Below are positions 48,942-57,610 of a stretch of DNA of 64,000 nucleotides, piece after piece. Below the pieces are notes generated by a model. It worked only from the letters and a program-made list of their open reading frames with translations. It was not told the DNA's origin and ran no database searches. A program made the translations under genes and the position numbers. Position 1 is the first letter of the stretch, and each line of letters begins with the position of its first letter. Source of the DNA: Streptomyces sp. ERV7 (GTDB lineage Bacteria; Actinomycetota; Actinomycetes; Streptomycetales; Streptomycetaceae); contig NZ_LYOY01000051.1 in the NCBI RefSeq assembly GCF_001653515.1, positions 826,001 to 890,000 of the forward strand. Direction: 5' to 3'.

Positions 48942-50138
48942 GTGTCTGCCCAAGGAAAGCCGCTGGCGCCCCTGGTCGCCGCGTTGCTCGTGGCAACGGG
49001 GTTCACGGCCACCGGTGCGGCCACCCCCGCCACCGCCGCCGTGCCCTCGACCATCCCGCTCACCGTGACCAACAACTCCGGGCGCGGTGAACCCCTCTAC
49101 GTCTACAACCTCGGAACGCTGCTCTCGACCGGCCAGCAGGGCTGGGCCGACGCCAACGGCACCTTCCACCCCTGGCCGGCCGGGGGCAACCCGCCCACCC
49201 CGGCGCCCGACGCCTCGATAGCGGGACCGGCGAACGGGCAGTCGACGACCATCCGGATGCCCAAGTTCTCCGGCCGCGTCTACTTCTCGTACGGGCAGAA
49301 GCTCGTCTTCAAGCTCACCACGGGCGGTCTGGTGCAGCCCGCCGTGCAGAACCCGGGCGACCCGAACCGGAACATTCTCTTCAACTGGTCCGAGTACACC
49401 CTCAACGACGCCGGACTGTGGATCAACAGCACCCAGGTCGACATGGTCTCGGCGCCGTACGCGGTCGGAGTGAAGGCGGCCGACGGCGGCGTCAAGTCGA
49501 CCGGGCACCTCAAGCCCGGCGGCTACAACGGGTTCTTCGGCGCGCTCAGGGGCAAGCCGGGCGGCTGGGCCGGCCTCGTCCAGACCCGCCCCGACGGATC
49601 GGTGCTGCGTGCGCTCGCCCCCGGCCACGGCATCGAGTCCGGGGCACTGGCGAAGACCGTCCTCGACGACTACATCAACCGGGTGTGGCAGAAGTACAGC
49701 ACCTCGGCGCTGACCGTCACGCCGTTCGCGGACCGGCCGGACACCAAGTACTTCGGCCGGGTCTCCGGCTCCACGATGAACTTCACCAACAGCGCGGGCG
49801 CGGTCGTCACCCGCTTCCAGAAGCCCGACTCCGACAGCGTGTTCGGCTGCTACAAGCTGCTCGACGCCCCGAACGACCTGGTGCGCGGCCCGATCTCGCG
49901 CACGCTCTGCGCGGGCTACAACCGCTCCACGCTGCTGGTCAACCCCAACCAGCCGGACACCGGGTCCGGCGCCTTCTACCAGGACGCGGTGACCAACCAG
50001 TACGCCCGTGAGATCCACGCCCGGATGGCCGACGGCAAGGCGTACGCCTTCGCCTTCGACGACGTGGGCAACCACGAGTCGCTGGTGCACGACGGGGATC
50101 CGAAGCAGGCGTATCTGACGCTCGACCCGTTCAGCTAG
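48942..50138 (+). CDS. Secreted GH64 beta-1,3-glucanase
   Basis: A 398-residue secreted glucanase. A signal peptide covers about residues 1-32 (GKPLAPLVAALLVATGFTATG, cut near ATA). The mature part is a single GH64 domain, laminaripentaose-producing type: it opens IPLTVTNNSGRGEPLYVYNLG (about 36-56) and has YTLNDAGLWINSTQVDMVS with conserved acidic residues (about 150-168). No carbohydrate-binding module is seen. GTG 48942 is chosen because GAGGAG lies 7 nt upstream; the ATG at 48927 lacks a site. A LacI-type palindrome lies before it, so induction by beta-glucan fragments is likely. Confidence 0.88.
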   Translation: MSAQGKPLAPLVAALLVATGFTATGAATPATAAVPSTIPLTVTNNSGRGEPLYVYNLGTLLSTGQQGWADANGTFHPWPAGGNPPTPAPDASIAGPANGQSTTIRMPKFSGRVYFSYGQKLVFKLTTGGLVQPAVQNPGDPNRNILFNWSEYTLNDAGLWINSTQVDMVSAPYAVGVKAADGGVKSTGHLKPGGYNGFFGALRGKPGGWAGLVQTRPDGSVLRALAPGHGIESGALAKTVLDDYINRVWQKYSTSALTVTPFADRPDTKYFGRVSGSTMNFTNSAGAVVTRFQKPDSDSVFGCYKLLDAPNDLVRGPISRTLCAGYNRSTLLVNPNQPDTGSGAFYQDAVTNQYAREIHARMADGKAYAFAFDDVGNHESLVHDGDPKQAYLTLDPFS

Positions 50139-50261
50139 GGCCCGCCCCCGACGAGGGACAGAAGTTCGACCGGGCGGCTCATCCCGTGGGAGATCTCCCG
50201 TCGCGGGGGAAGGCTCGCAGTCAGTACGCCAGTACGCGAGTCCAGCGGGAAGGAGACGGGG

Positions 50262-51311
50262 ATGAGCCGCCCCGAGGAGAGCGACACGGCGGGCATGGAG
50301 GGCACCGGCGGCAACGCCGGGTACGGGAGCAGGCCGTTCAAGCGCTCGCACAGCCACTTCGTCGACCGCGTCACGCGGGACGGCCGCGACGGCTGGCCCG
50401 TCGAGTACGGCCGCTACCGGCTGGTCGTCAGCCGGGCCTGCCCCTGGGCGAGCCGCGCACTGGTCTCCCGGCGGCTGCTCGGCCTGGACGACGCGCTCTC
50501 GCTCGCGGTGGCCGACCCGATCCAGGACGACCGCAGCTGGCGCTTCACCCTCCAGCCGGACGGGCGCGACCCGGTGCTCGGCATCCGCTATCTCGGTGAG
50601 GCGTACGAGGCGCGCAAGCACGGCTACTCGGGCGGCGTCAGCGTCCCGGCGATCGTGGACGTGCCCAGCGGGGAGCTGGTCACCAACGACTTCCAGCAGA
50701 TCACCCTCGACTTCGCCACCGAGTGGCGCGAGCTGCACCGGGCGGGCGCGCCCGACCTCTACCCCGAGGAGCTGCGGGACGAGATCGACGAGGTCATGGA
50801 GGGCGTCTACCGCGACCTCAACAACGGCGTGTACCGGGCGGGCTTCGCCACCGGGCAGCGTGAGTACGAGGAGGCCCACCGCGATGTGTTCCGCCGGCTC
50901 GACCTGCTCTCCGGGCGCCTCGCGGACCGCCGCTTCCTGGTCGGGGACACCATCACCGAGGCGGACATCCGCCTCTTCACCACGCTGGTGCGCTTCGACG
51001 CCGTCTACCACGGGCACTTCAAGTGCAACCGGAACAAGCTGGCCGAGGACCCGGTGCTCTGGGCCTACGCCCGGGACCTCTTCCAGACCCCGGGCTTCGG
51101 CGACACCGTCGACTTCGACCACATCAAGCGGCACTACTACCTGGTGCACTCCGGCATCAACCCGACCGGCATCGTGCCCGTCGGCCCGGATCTGTCCGGC
51201 TGGCTGACGCCCCATCACCGCGAGGAGCTCGGCGGCCGGCCGTTCGGGGACGGCACCCCGCCGGAGCCGGTGCGGCGCGGCGAGGCGGTCCCGGAGGCGG
51301 GCCGCCCGTGA
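50262..51311 (+). CDS. Glutathionyl-hydroquinone-reductase-like (Xi-class) GST-family protein
   Basis: A 349-residue protein of the Xi-class glutathione transferase family (YqjG/ECM4). The active-site motif SRACPWASR (about residues 63-71) holds the catalytic Cys, and ADIRLFTTLVRFDAVYHGHFK (about 233-253) is the conserved C-terminal part. Actinobacteria lack glutathione and use mycothiol, so the physiological thiol is probably different. ATG 50262 follows GGAAGGAGACG. It is convergent to the EstB-like gene, 12 nt apart. Confidence 0.85.
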   Translation: MSRPEESDTAGMEGTGGNAGYGSRPFKRSHSHFVDRVTRDGRDGWPVEYGRYRLVVSRACPWASRALVSRRLLGLDDALSLAVADPIQDDRSWRFTLQPDGRDPVLGIRYLGEAYEARKHGYSGGVSVPAIVDVPSGELVTNDFQQITLDFATEWRELHRAGAPDLYPEELRDEIDEVMEGVYRDLNNGVYRAGFATGQREYEEAHRDVFRRLDLLSGRLADRRFLVGDTITEADIRLFTTLVRFDAVYHGHFKCNRNKLAEDPVLWAYARDLFQTPGFGDTVDFDHIKRHYYLVHSGINPTGIVPVGPDLSGWLTPHHREELGGRPFGDGTPPEPVRRGEAVPEAGRP

Positions 51312-51323
51312 GCGGCCCGGGGT

Positions 51324-52499
51324 TCACAGCGCGCCGTAGACGGCCTCCACGAGTGCCATCTTGCGCGGGTCGTCCACGATGTTGGAGCCCATGCGGTTCA
51401 TGACGTAGCCGAGGGAGAGCCCCGCCTCCGGGTCGGCCAGGCCGCAGGAGCCGCCGAAGCCGTCGTGGCCGACCGCGCGCGGATTGGGGCCGTACGAGCC
51501 GTTGGGGCCGCTCAGCCACAGTCCGAGGCCGAGTTCGCTCTCGTGGGCGAAGCCCGCGCCGATCACCAGGTCGCGGCAGGCGCCCTGGCCCTCGCGGACC
51601 CGCTCGGCGGCCTCGGGCGACAGGATGCGGCGGTCGCCGCAGCGGCCCCGCCGGGCGAAGATCCCGTAGAGCGCGGCGATCGCGCGGGCGGTGCCGTGGC
51701 CGTTGGCCGCCGGGATCTCGGCGGCCCGCCACTCGGGGGTGTTGGCGTCGGCGGCCCCGGCGAGCGGGTTGGTGAGCGCGGCGGTCGCCACCGGCTCCAA
51801 CCGGGCGAAGAGCGCGGCCAGTTCGCTGCTGTCGGCGGCCGGCGGATGCACCAGCTCGGCGGCGCGCCCGGCCTCCTTGGCGTCCAGGCCGATGGTGAAG
51901 TCCAGGCCCAGCGGCCCGGTCACCTCCCGGTGCAGGAACTCACCGGGCAGCACCCCGGTGACCCGCCGGACCACCTCTCCCACCAGATAGCCGTAGGTGA
52001 GCGCGTGGTAGCCGGAGCGGGTGCCCGGCTCCCACCACGGCTCGGTCGCGGCCAGGCGCGCGACGGTGGTCTCCCAGTCGTAGAGGTCGGCCACCGTGTG
52101 CGGCTCGCGCAGCCCGGCGAGCCCGGCGCGGTGCGCCAGCAGATGGCGTACGCGTACGGACTCCTTGCCCGCGGCCGCGAACTCGGGCCAGTACGCGGCG
52201 ACCGGAGCGTCCAGGTCGAGCAGGCCGCGGTCGGTGAGCAGATGGGCGCACAGGGCGGTCGCGCCCTTGGTCGTCGACCACACGTTGACCAGGGTGTCCC
52301 GCTCCCACGGGCGGGTGCGGGCGCCGTCGGCCCAGCCCGCCCACAGGTCGACGACGCCGATGCCGTCGACGAGGACGCTGACGGCGGCGCCCAGCTCCGC
52401 GCGGTCGCGGAAGTTCTCCTCGAAGGCGGTGCGGACGGCCTCGAAGCCAGGGTCGCAGTGGCCGTGGACCGGCGGCACGGGCTCAGTCATGGAGGGCAT
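51324..52499 (-). CDS. EstB-like serine hydrolase (beta-lactamase fold)
   Basis: A 391-residue family VIII esterase / class C beta-lactamase relative. The catalytic SxxK is STTK in NVWSTTKGATAL (about residues 75-86), and the Tyr motif is YHALTYGYL (about 165). No signal peptide is seen, so a cytosolic esterase is more likely than a true beta-lactamase. ATG 52499 is chosen because TACGGT ends 6 nt upstream (leaderless); the internal ATG at 52490 has no site either. Confidence 0.8.
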   Translation of the reverse strand: MPSMTEPVPPVHGHCDPGFEAVRTAFEENFRDRAELGAAVSVLVDGIGVVDLWAGWADGARTRPWERDTLVNVWSTTKGATALCAHLLTDRGLLDLDAPVAAYWPEFAAAGKESVRVRHLLAHRAGLAGLREPHTVADLYDWETTVARLAATEPWWEPGTRSGYHALTYGYLVGEVVRRVTGVLPGEFLHREVTGPLGLDFTIGLDAKEAGRAAELVHPPAADSSELAALFARLEPVATAALTNPLAGAADANTPEWRAAEIPAANGHGTARAIAALYGIFARRGRCGDRRILSPEAAERVREGQGACRDLVIGAGFAHESELGLGLWLSGPNGSYGPNPRAVGHDGFGGSCGLADPEAGLSLGYVMNRMGSNIVDDPRKMALVEAVYGAL

Positions 52500-52505
52500 G
52501 GCCGG

Positions 52506-52511
52506 ACCGTA
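52506..52511 (-). promoter_or_regulatory. -10 box of a leaderless transcript (EstB-like gene)
   Basis: Minus-strand TACGGT followed by CCGGCC and ATG 52499, the TANNNT-N6-ATG pattern. No clear -35 box. Confidence 0.45.
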
Positions 52512-52681
52512 CCGACTGGTCGGACAGTGCGGAAGAGGGCCGGGCGCCCGGCGCGGGCACCGGCCTCCCGAGGTGCTCGTACGAGGTGGGCCGGGCAAGA
52601 TGTTCCCAGATCGCTTTATCGACTTCGTAGGGCTGAAGTGATGCCCTGGAGCCGTTCACACGTGCGAACCAGGAAGCGGCG

Positions 52682-54220
52682 ATGAGCGAAGAGTCGGTCA
52701 TGGGCGGGGCGTGCCTGCTCCTGACCACCGGAGAGCTCGTACCGGGCGACGTGGTCGCGACCGGTGTGGACCGCTGGCACGTCGTGGTGCGCACCGCCCC
52801 CGCCAGCGAGGCCAGGACCCGGCTCGTGCTGCGCCCGGTGGGCGGCGGCCCCGACCAGGAGCGCCTGCTCGACCGGCGCGAGCGCCAGGTGGTGCGGGTG
52901 GGCCGGGTCGACCCCGCCGGCGCCGGGACACCCGAGGGCCCCGGGACGGGCCGGCGCCGGGTCGTGGTGACGGGGCTCGGCGCGCTGACCCCGCTCGGCC
53001 CCGATGTGTCCGGGCTCTGGCAGGGGCTGCTCTCGGGGCGCTCGGCGGTCGTGCTGCTGGAGGGGGAGGAGTTCGACGGGCTGCCGGTGCGGCTCGCCGC
53101 CCGGGCCGCGGTGGACCCGGCGGACCTGCTGCCCCGGCCCCTGGCGCGGCGGATGAACCGGTCCGCACAACTGGCCGTGCTCGCCGCCCGAGAGGCCTGG
53201 CGGGATGCGGGCCTCGACCTGGAGGGCGCCCGCCAGAGCGGGCTGCTGCCCGCCCGTGCCGGGGTGTCGATGGGGTCGATCATCGGCGGTGCGCCGGTGC
53301 TCGTCGAGGCCCAGCGGCGGCTGGAGCAGCGGGGCCCGCGCGCGGTCTCGCCGCACACCGCGCCGATGCTGGTGCCGTCCTCGGCCGCCGCCCAGATCTC
53401 CATCGACCTCGGCATCCTGGGCGAGGCGAGCACCGTGGTGTCGGCCTGCGCCTCCGGCACCGAGGCCATCGGGCGCGCGGTGGACCGCATTCGCGACGGG
53501 CACCTCGACCTGGTGGTGGCGGGCGGCACCGAGGCCGTGATCACGCCCGCGATCCTGGCCTCCTTCGCCGCGATGAGAGCAGTTTCCACCCGCAACGACG
53601 AACCGGCGTCCGCCTCCCGCCCGTTCGACAAGAAGCGGGATGGGTTCGTCCTCGGCGAGGGCGCGGGCGTCCTGGTCCTGGAGGCCGAGGAGCACGCCCG
53701 GGCCCGCGGCGCGCGCATCTACTGCGAGGCCGCGGGCTGGGGCCTGTCGGCCGACGCCTTCCACATGGCGGCCCCCGAACCCGGCGGACGCGGCATCGAG
53801 GCCGCGCTGCGGGCGGCCCTCGCGGACGCGGACGCCACGGCGGCGGACGTGGTCCACGTCAACGCCCACGCCACCGCCACGGTCGAGGGCGACCGGGCCG
53901 AGGCACGGGCCCTGGGCCGGGTCCTGGGCGCCCATACGCCGGACGTCCCGGTCACCGCGAACAAGGGCGCGCTCGGCCACCTCCAGGGCGGCGCGGGCGG
54001 CGTGGAGGCCATCGCCGCCGTCCTGGCGCTGCGGGACGGACTGATCCCGCCGACGGCCGGGTGCGACGACATCGAGGACGGGATCGCCCTCGACGTCGTG
54101 CGCCGCAGCCCGCGCTCGCTGCCGCTGGACGGCGACATCGCGCTCAGCGACTCGTTCGGCTTCGGCGGCCACAACGCGGTGCTGGCCTTCCGGAGCATCG
54201 GCTGGCCCGCTGCGTCCTGA
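52682..54220 (+). CDS. Stand-alone beta-ketoacyl synthase with N-terminal extension
   Basis: A 512-residue KAS I/II-type ketosynthase. The catalytic Cys is in VSACASGTEA (about residues 256-265), the first His in VNAHATATVEGD (about 395-406), and the second His in NKGALGHLQGGAGG (about 430-443), so the triad is complete. About 90 residues before the ketosynthase fold (which starts RRRVVVTGLGALTPLG) form an extra domain, beginning GGACLLLTTGELVPGDVV, that I do not recognise. No carrier protein, acyltransferase or partner is nearby. Housekeeping FabF proteins lack this extension. Role unknown; perhaps an orphan polyketide or lipid enzyme. Confidence 0.85.
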   Translation: MSEESVMGGACLLLTTGELVPGDVVATGVDRWHVVVRTAPASEARTRLVLRPVGGGPDQERLLDRRERQVVRVGRVDPAGAGTPEGPGTGRRRVVVTGLGALTPLGPDVSGLWQGLLSGRSAVVLLEGEEFDGLPVRLAARAAVDPADLLPRPLARRMNRSAQLAVLAAREAWRDAGLDLEGARQSGLLPARAGVSMGSIIGGAPVLVEAQRRLEQRGPRAVSPHTAPMLVPSSAAAQISIDLGILGEASTVVSACASGTEAIGRAVDRIRDGHLDLVVAGGTEAVITPAILASFAAMRAVSTRNDEPASASRPFDKKRDGFVLGEGAGVLVLEAEEHARARGARIYCEAAGWGLSADAFHMAAPEPGGRGIEAALRAALADADATAADVVHVNAHATATVEGDRAEARALGRVLGAHTPDVPVTANKGALGHLQGGAGGVEAIAAVLALRDGLIPPTAGCDDIEDGIALDVVRRSPRSLPLDGDIALSDSFGFGGHNAVLAFRSIGWPAAS

Positions 54221-54306
54221 GAGCCTGTCTTTGAACCCCCGTTGTCCGCCCGGAGGGCGGGCGCACCGACCGCCGCTGCGCAGGCGGGGGTTCAAAGACA
54301 GGCTCT
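54220..54306. repeat. 22-bp perfect inverted repeat between convergent genes
   Basis: The left arm (54220-54241, begins AGAGCCTGTCTT) and right arm (54285-54306) are perfect complements over 22 bp, around a 43-nt GC-rich loop that holds its own small hairpin. A 9-bp direct repeat CTGAGAGCC sits at both ends (54217-54225 and 54305-54313). The arm begins at the last base of the ketosynthase stop; the chitinase stop is 9 nt beyond. It should work as a two-way terminator; the direct repeats also fit a small inserted element. Confidence 0.65.
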
Positions 54307-54315
54307 GAGAGCCGG

Positions 54316-56631
54316 TCAGCCGAGCCCTCCCGCCAGGGCGCTCATCAGGGTGCCGCCGGGTGTGTCGCCCGACATCTCCCAGACCATGGCACCCAGCAGC
54401 CCCTTCGATTTCAGGTAGGCCGTCTTCTTGCCGATCGACCAGGTGTCGTCGAAGGTCCACCACTGCCCGTCCGACCCGGTGTAGCCGTAGGTGGAGACCG
54501 ACTGCTCGTCATGGAACACGGTCAGACCCGGCACACCGCCGATCATGTTGCTGTAGCCGCGCACCCCCGCCTCCTCCGGGAACTGGCCGGGCGCGGCCCC
54601 CTTGGCCGCCTGCCACTCGCCGTGCGCCCCGCCGTCGGTGACGCTCTGCCAGCCGCGCCCGTAGAACGGGAAGCCGACGGTGAGCTTGCGCGGGTTGACC
54701 CCGGCGTCCAGATAGGTCCGCACGGCCCCGTCCACGCTGAAGTGGGTGCTGTAGGGGTCCTGGGCGTCGGTGTACAGGTTGGCCTGGTGGCCGGTGCGGT
54801 CGGGCTCCCAGGAGTTGTCGCTGCCGGCGCCGTGGAAGTCGTACCCCTGCACATTGGCGAAGTCGAGGGACGAGAAGATCCTGCTCAGATCCCAGCCCTG
54901 CTGGATCTTCGCCGGGTCGGCGGGAGTGAACGCGGTGAGCAGCCGGTGCGGGCCGCCGAGCGCGTCGAGCTGCTTGCGGAACTCGGCGAGCAGCAGGGTG
55001 AGATCGGCCTTGTCGGCCGTGGAGTAGTGGTTGCCCGCGTGGCCGTCGGGCGAGCCGGGCCACTCCCAGTCCAGGTCGATGCCGTCGAAGACCCCGGCGC
55101 CGGTGCCCGGGCCGCCCGCGCCGTTGTAGGCGGGCAGATTGCCCTTGATCCACACGTCGACGCAGGACGAGACGAACTTCTTGCGCGAGGCGTCGGTGGC
55201 GGCGGCGTCCGTGAAGAACTTCGAGTACGTCCAGCCGCCGAGCGAGACGACGGCCTTGAGATGGGGGTACTTGGCCTTGAGCTTCTTGATCTGGTTGAAG
55301 TTGCCGCGGAGTTTGGCGTAACCGTCGTCGGCGACGCCGTCGACCGACTGGGCGGCGGCGAACGGCCGGGCGTAGTCGGCGTCCGCGTCGCCCGCACCGG
55401 TGCCCTGGTCGGGGTCCTGCGGGTTGGCGCCCACGCCCTTGGTGACCCCGGCCAGACACGTCAGGTTGACGGGATCGATGTTCTCGAAGGCGTAGTTGAC
55501 GACATCCAGCTTGGCGGCCGAGCCCGAGGTGTCGAGGTTCTTGACGAAGTACTGGCGGCCGTAGATGCCCCACTGGGCGAAGTAGCCGACCTTCAGGTAC
55601 TTGCCGGGGCCCGCCTGGTCGTCGGTGGTGACGTCCAGGGCGTCGGAGGCGGGCGAGGCGTTGTCGGCCGCGTCCCGTGCCTTCACCGTGAAGGTGTACC
55701 TGGTGGCCGGGGTCAGCCCGGCCACCGTCGCGGCGAGCGTGGTGGCGGGGAGCGTCTGGGAGAGCGCCCCGTCGCGGTACACGTCGTACGCGGCCACGCC
55801 GACGTTGTCGCTCGACGCGTTCCAGGCCAGGCCCACGCTCGTCGACGTCCGGCCGGTGGAGCGCAGCCCGGTGGGCGCGGTCGGCGGGGTCGGGTCGGAG
55901 GCCGGGTCGGTGGTCGTCACGGTGACCGCCGCGCTCCGCGGACCGGGGTTGCCCCGGGTGTCCCTGGCCCGGACCGTGAAGCTGTAGGCGGTGGCCGGGG
56001 TGAGGCCGGCAACCGTGGCGGACGGGGTGGTCGCGGTGGCCACGACCGCGGTGCCGCTCAGTACGTCGTACGAGGCCACCGGGTAGTCGCCGCCGGTCGC
56101 GGCGGCCCAGGCGAGCGACACGCTGTGGGCGGTGACCGAGGTGGCCCTGGGGGTGCCGGGCGCGGACGGCGGCGTGTCCGGGGTGCCGTCGCACTTGTCG
56201 CCGTTGACCGTGCAGGCGCCGGGCGCGGCGATCGGGCCGTTGGCGACGAACCAGTAACTGTACGGTTCGGTGGTCGAGTTGGCCGGGACGGTGGCGTTGT
56301 AGTAGGCGTTCTTCACCGTCACATGGCGGCCGCTGACGGTGGCGTCGCCGTGGTAGTGGCCGCTGATGGAGACCCCGGCCGGGAGGTCGAACTCCAGGCT
56401 CCAGCCGGTGACGGGGGCGGAGGTGGTGTTGCGGATGACATACGTCCCCTTCCACCAGGAGCCGTTGTCCTGGCTGCTGAAGGAGGCGGTGAGGCCGCTC
56501 GCCGCGTGGGCGGGGGTGGCGGCGAGACCGGTGAGCAGGGCGACGGGGAGCAGCAGCGCGCCCAGCAGTGCGAGGAGTCTTCGGTGGGGCGACGAGCCGG
56601 CTGAGGGCGAGGCCGGCGAAGGCGAGGACAT
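54316..56631 (-). CDS. Secreted GH18 chitinase with CBM2 and two FnIII domains
   Basis: A 771-residue secreted chitinase that cleaves chitin with retention. Order: signal peptide (about 1-43, cut after AHA), CBM2-type binding module (about 45-145, GLTASFSSQDNGSWWKG onward), two fibronectin III domains (about 153-245 and 250-340), GH18 domain (about 345-771). The catalytic signature is DGIDLDWEWP (DxxDxDxE) with the acid/base Glu. SLGGWTYSKFF is the second conserved strand. ATG 56631 follows GGGAGGAACG. The promoter carries the chitinase repeats known to bind DasR. Confidence 0.93.
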   Translation of the reverse strand: MSSPSPASPSAGSSPHRRLLALLGALLLPVALLTGLAATPAHAASGLTASFSSQDNGSWWKGTYVIRNTTSAPVTGWSLEFDLPAGVSISGHYHGDATVSGRHVTVKNAYYNATVPANSTTEPYSYWFVANGPIAAPGACTVNGDKCDGTPDTPPSAPGTPRATSVTAHSVSLAWAAATGGDYPVASYDVLSGTAVVATATTPSATVAGLTPATAYSFTVRARDTRGNPGPRSAAVTVTTTDPASDPTPPTAPTGLRSTGRTSTSVGLAWNASSDNVGVAAYDVYRDGALSQTLPATTLAATVAGLTPATRYTFTVKARDAADNASPASDALDVTTDDQAGPGKYLKVGYFAQWGIYGRQYFVKNLDTSGSAAKLDVVNYAFENIDPVNLTCLAGVTKGVGANPQDPDQGTGAGDADADYARPFAAAQSVDGVADDGYAKLRGNFNQIKKLKAKYPHLKAVVSLGGWTYSKFFTDAAATDASRKKFVSSCVDVWIKGNLPAYNGAGGPGTGAGVFDGIDLDWEWPGSPDGHAGNHYSTADKADLTLLLAEFRKQLDALGGPHRLLTAFTPADPAKIQQGWDLSRIFSSLDFANVQGYDFHGAGSDNSWEPDRTGHQANLYTDAQDPYSTHFSVDGAVRTYLDAGVNPRKLTVGFPFYGRGWQSVTDGGAHGEWQAAKGAAPGQFPEEAGVRGYSNMIGGVPGLTVFHDEQSVSTYGYTGSDGQWWTFDDTWSIGKKTAYLKSKGLLGAMVWEMSGDTPGGTLMSALAGGLG

Positions 56632-56681
56632 CGTTCCTCCCTGCGGTGCCGTGGGGGATGGGACAGGGCGGATCGCTGCGC

Positions 56682-56727
56682 AACGTAGAAGGTCTGGACC
56701 AGTCGGTCAACCGCCTGGTCCAGACCT
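56682..56727 (-). promoter_or_regulatory. Chitinase promoter with two DasR-type repeats
   Basis: Minus-strand TTGACC (56710-56705), 17 nt, TACGTT (56687-56682). The spacer contains TGGTCCAGACCT (56701-56690), and a second copy in the opposite orientation lies at 56716-56727, upstream of the -35. The 12-bp repeat is the one described for Streptomyces chitinase promoters and resembles the DasR site, so control by N-acetylglucosamine is likely. Confidence 0.75.
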
Positions 56728-56752
56728 TTTTTGCGACGCCCTGTTCCGGCCG

Positions 56753-57610
56753 CTACACCGCGTCCTCGGCCATGGCCGCCGCCAGCGTCCGCCGCAGCAC
56801 CTTGGCGAACCGCACCGGATGCGTGCTCAGACCGACGTGGCCGCCCGGGAACTCGACGAGCCCGGTGGCGAACCGCTCGGCCAGCACCCTCGCGGGGCGG
56901 GCGAGCAGTTGCTCCCGCGAGGCGCGCCCGCACGCCGGGACCAGCCGCCCGGAGTGCGCCGCCAGCGCGTCCAGGTCCGGCATGTGGCCGCTGAACTGGC
57001 GCAGTTCGCGCACCAGGAACTGCGGCATGTTCTCGCGCATACGCCGGAAGCGCTCCGCGTCGGCGGGTGTGCCGTCCGGCCCGGCGGCCCCGTCCCGTTC
57101 GTCGTCGGGCCCGTCGGCGCCCTCCGGGCCCACCGCGGCGCCCAGCGCGGCCATCGCCGCCTCCAGGCCGTCGCGGCCGAACGCCTCGGCGACGCCCGCG
57201 AAGGCCGCCCGCCGGCGGTCCGCGTCGGGCAGCAGCCCCAGCACCGGCGGCTCGTGGGCCACCACCAGACGCAGCCGCTCCGGGTGCCGGGCCAGCAGGT
57301 CGAGCGCGATGACCGCTCCCGAGCTGGCGCCGAAGACGAAGGCGGGCTCGGCGGGCGACACCTCGGCGAGCAGTCGGTGCATGTCGTCGCTGTGCACCTC
57401 GACCCGCTGGTCGCGGCCCCGCTCACCGGCGGCGCTGCGGGACTTGCCGCGCGGGTCGACGGCGACGACGGTGAACCGGTCGGCCAGGTCCGCCCCCACC
57501 AGGTCGAAGGAGGAGGCGTCCCCGCCCCCGCCCGGGATCATCAGCAGGACCGGACCGGTGCCGCGCTTCTCGTAGTGCAGGATCGCGCCGGGTGCGCGCA
57601 GTTCAGGCAT
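56753..57610 (-). CDS. Alpha/beta hydrolase
   Basis: A 285-residue alpha/beta hydrolase. The oxyanion loop is MIPGGGGDASSF (about 24-35), the nucleophile elbow FGASSGAVIAL (Ser at about 96), and the late FPGGHVG the catalytic His. It starts 8 nt inside the TetR gene, so the two are one operon and the TetR protein probably controls the hydrolase. Substrate unknown; a small ester, epoxide or lactone is possible. Confidence 0.85.
   Translation of the reverse strand: MPELRAPGAILHYEKRGTGPVLLMIPGGGGDASSFDLVGADLADRFTVVAVDPRGKSRSAAGERGRDQRVEVHSDDMHRLLAEVSPAEPAFVFGASSGAVIALDLLARHPERLRLVVAHEPPVLGLLPDADRRRAAFAGVAEAFGRDGLEAAMAALGAAVGPEGADGPDDERDGAAGPDGTPADAERFRRMRENMPQFLVRELRQFSGHMPDLDALAAHSGRLVPACGRASREQLLARPARVLAERFATGLVEFPGGHVGLSTHPVRFAKVLRRTLAAAMAEDAV

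Noticed and set aside
51324..52499. Class C beta-lactamase (resistance gene)
   Set aside because: The SxxK fold is present but there is no signal peptide and the Tyr motif is YHA rather than YxN; an EstB-type esterase fits better.
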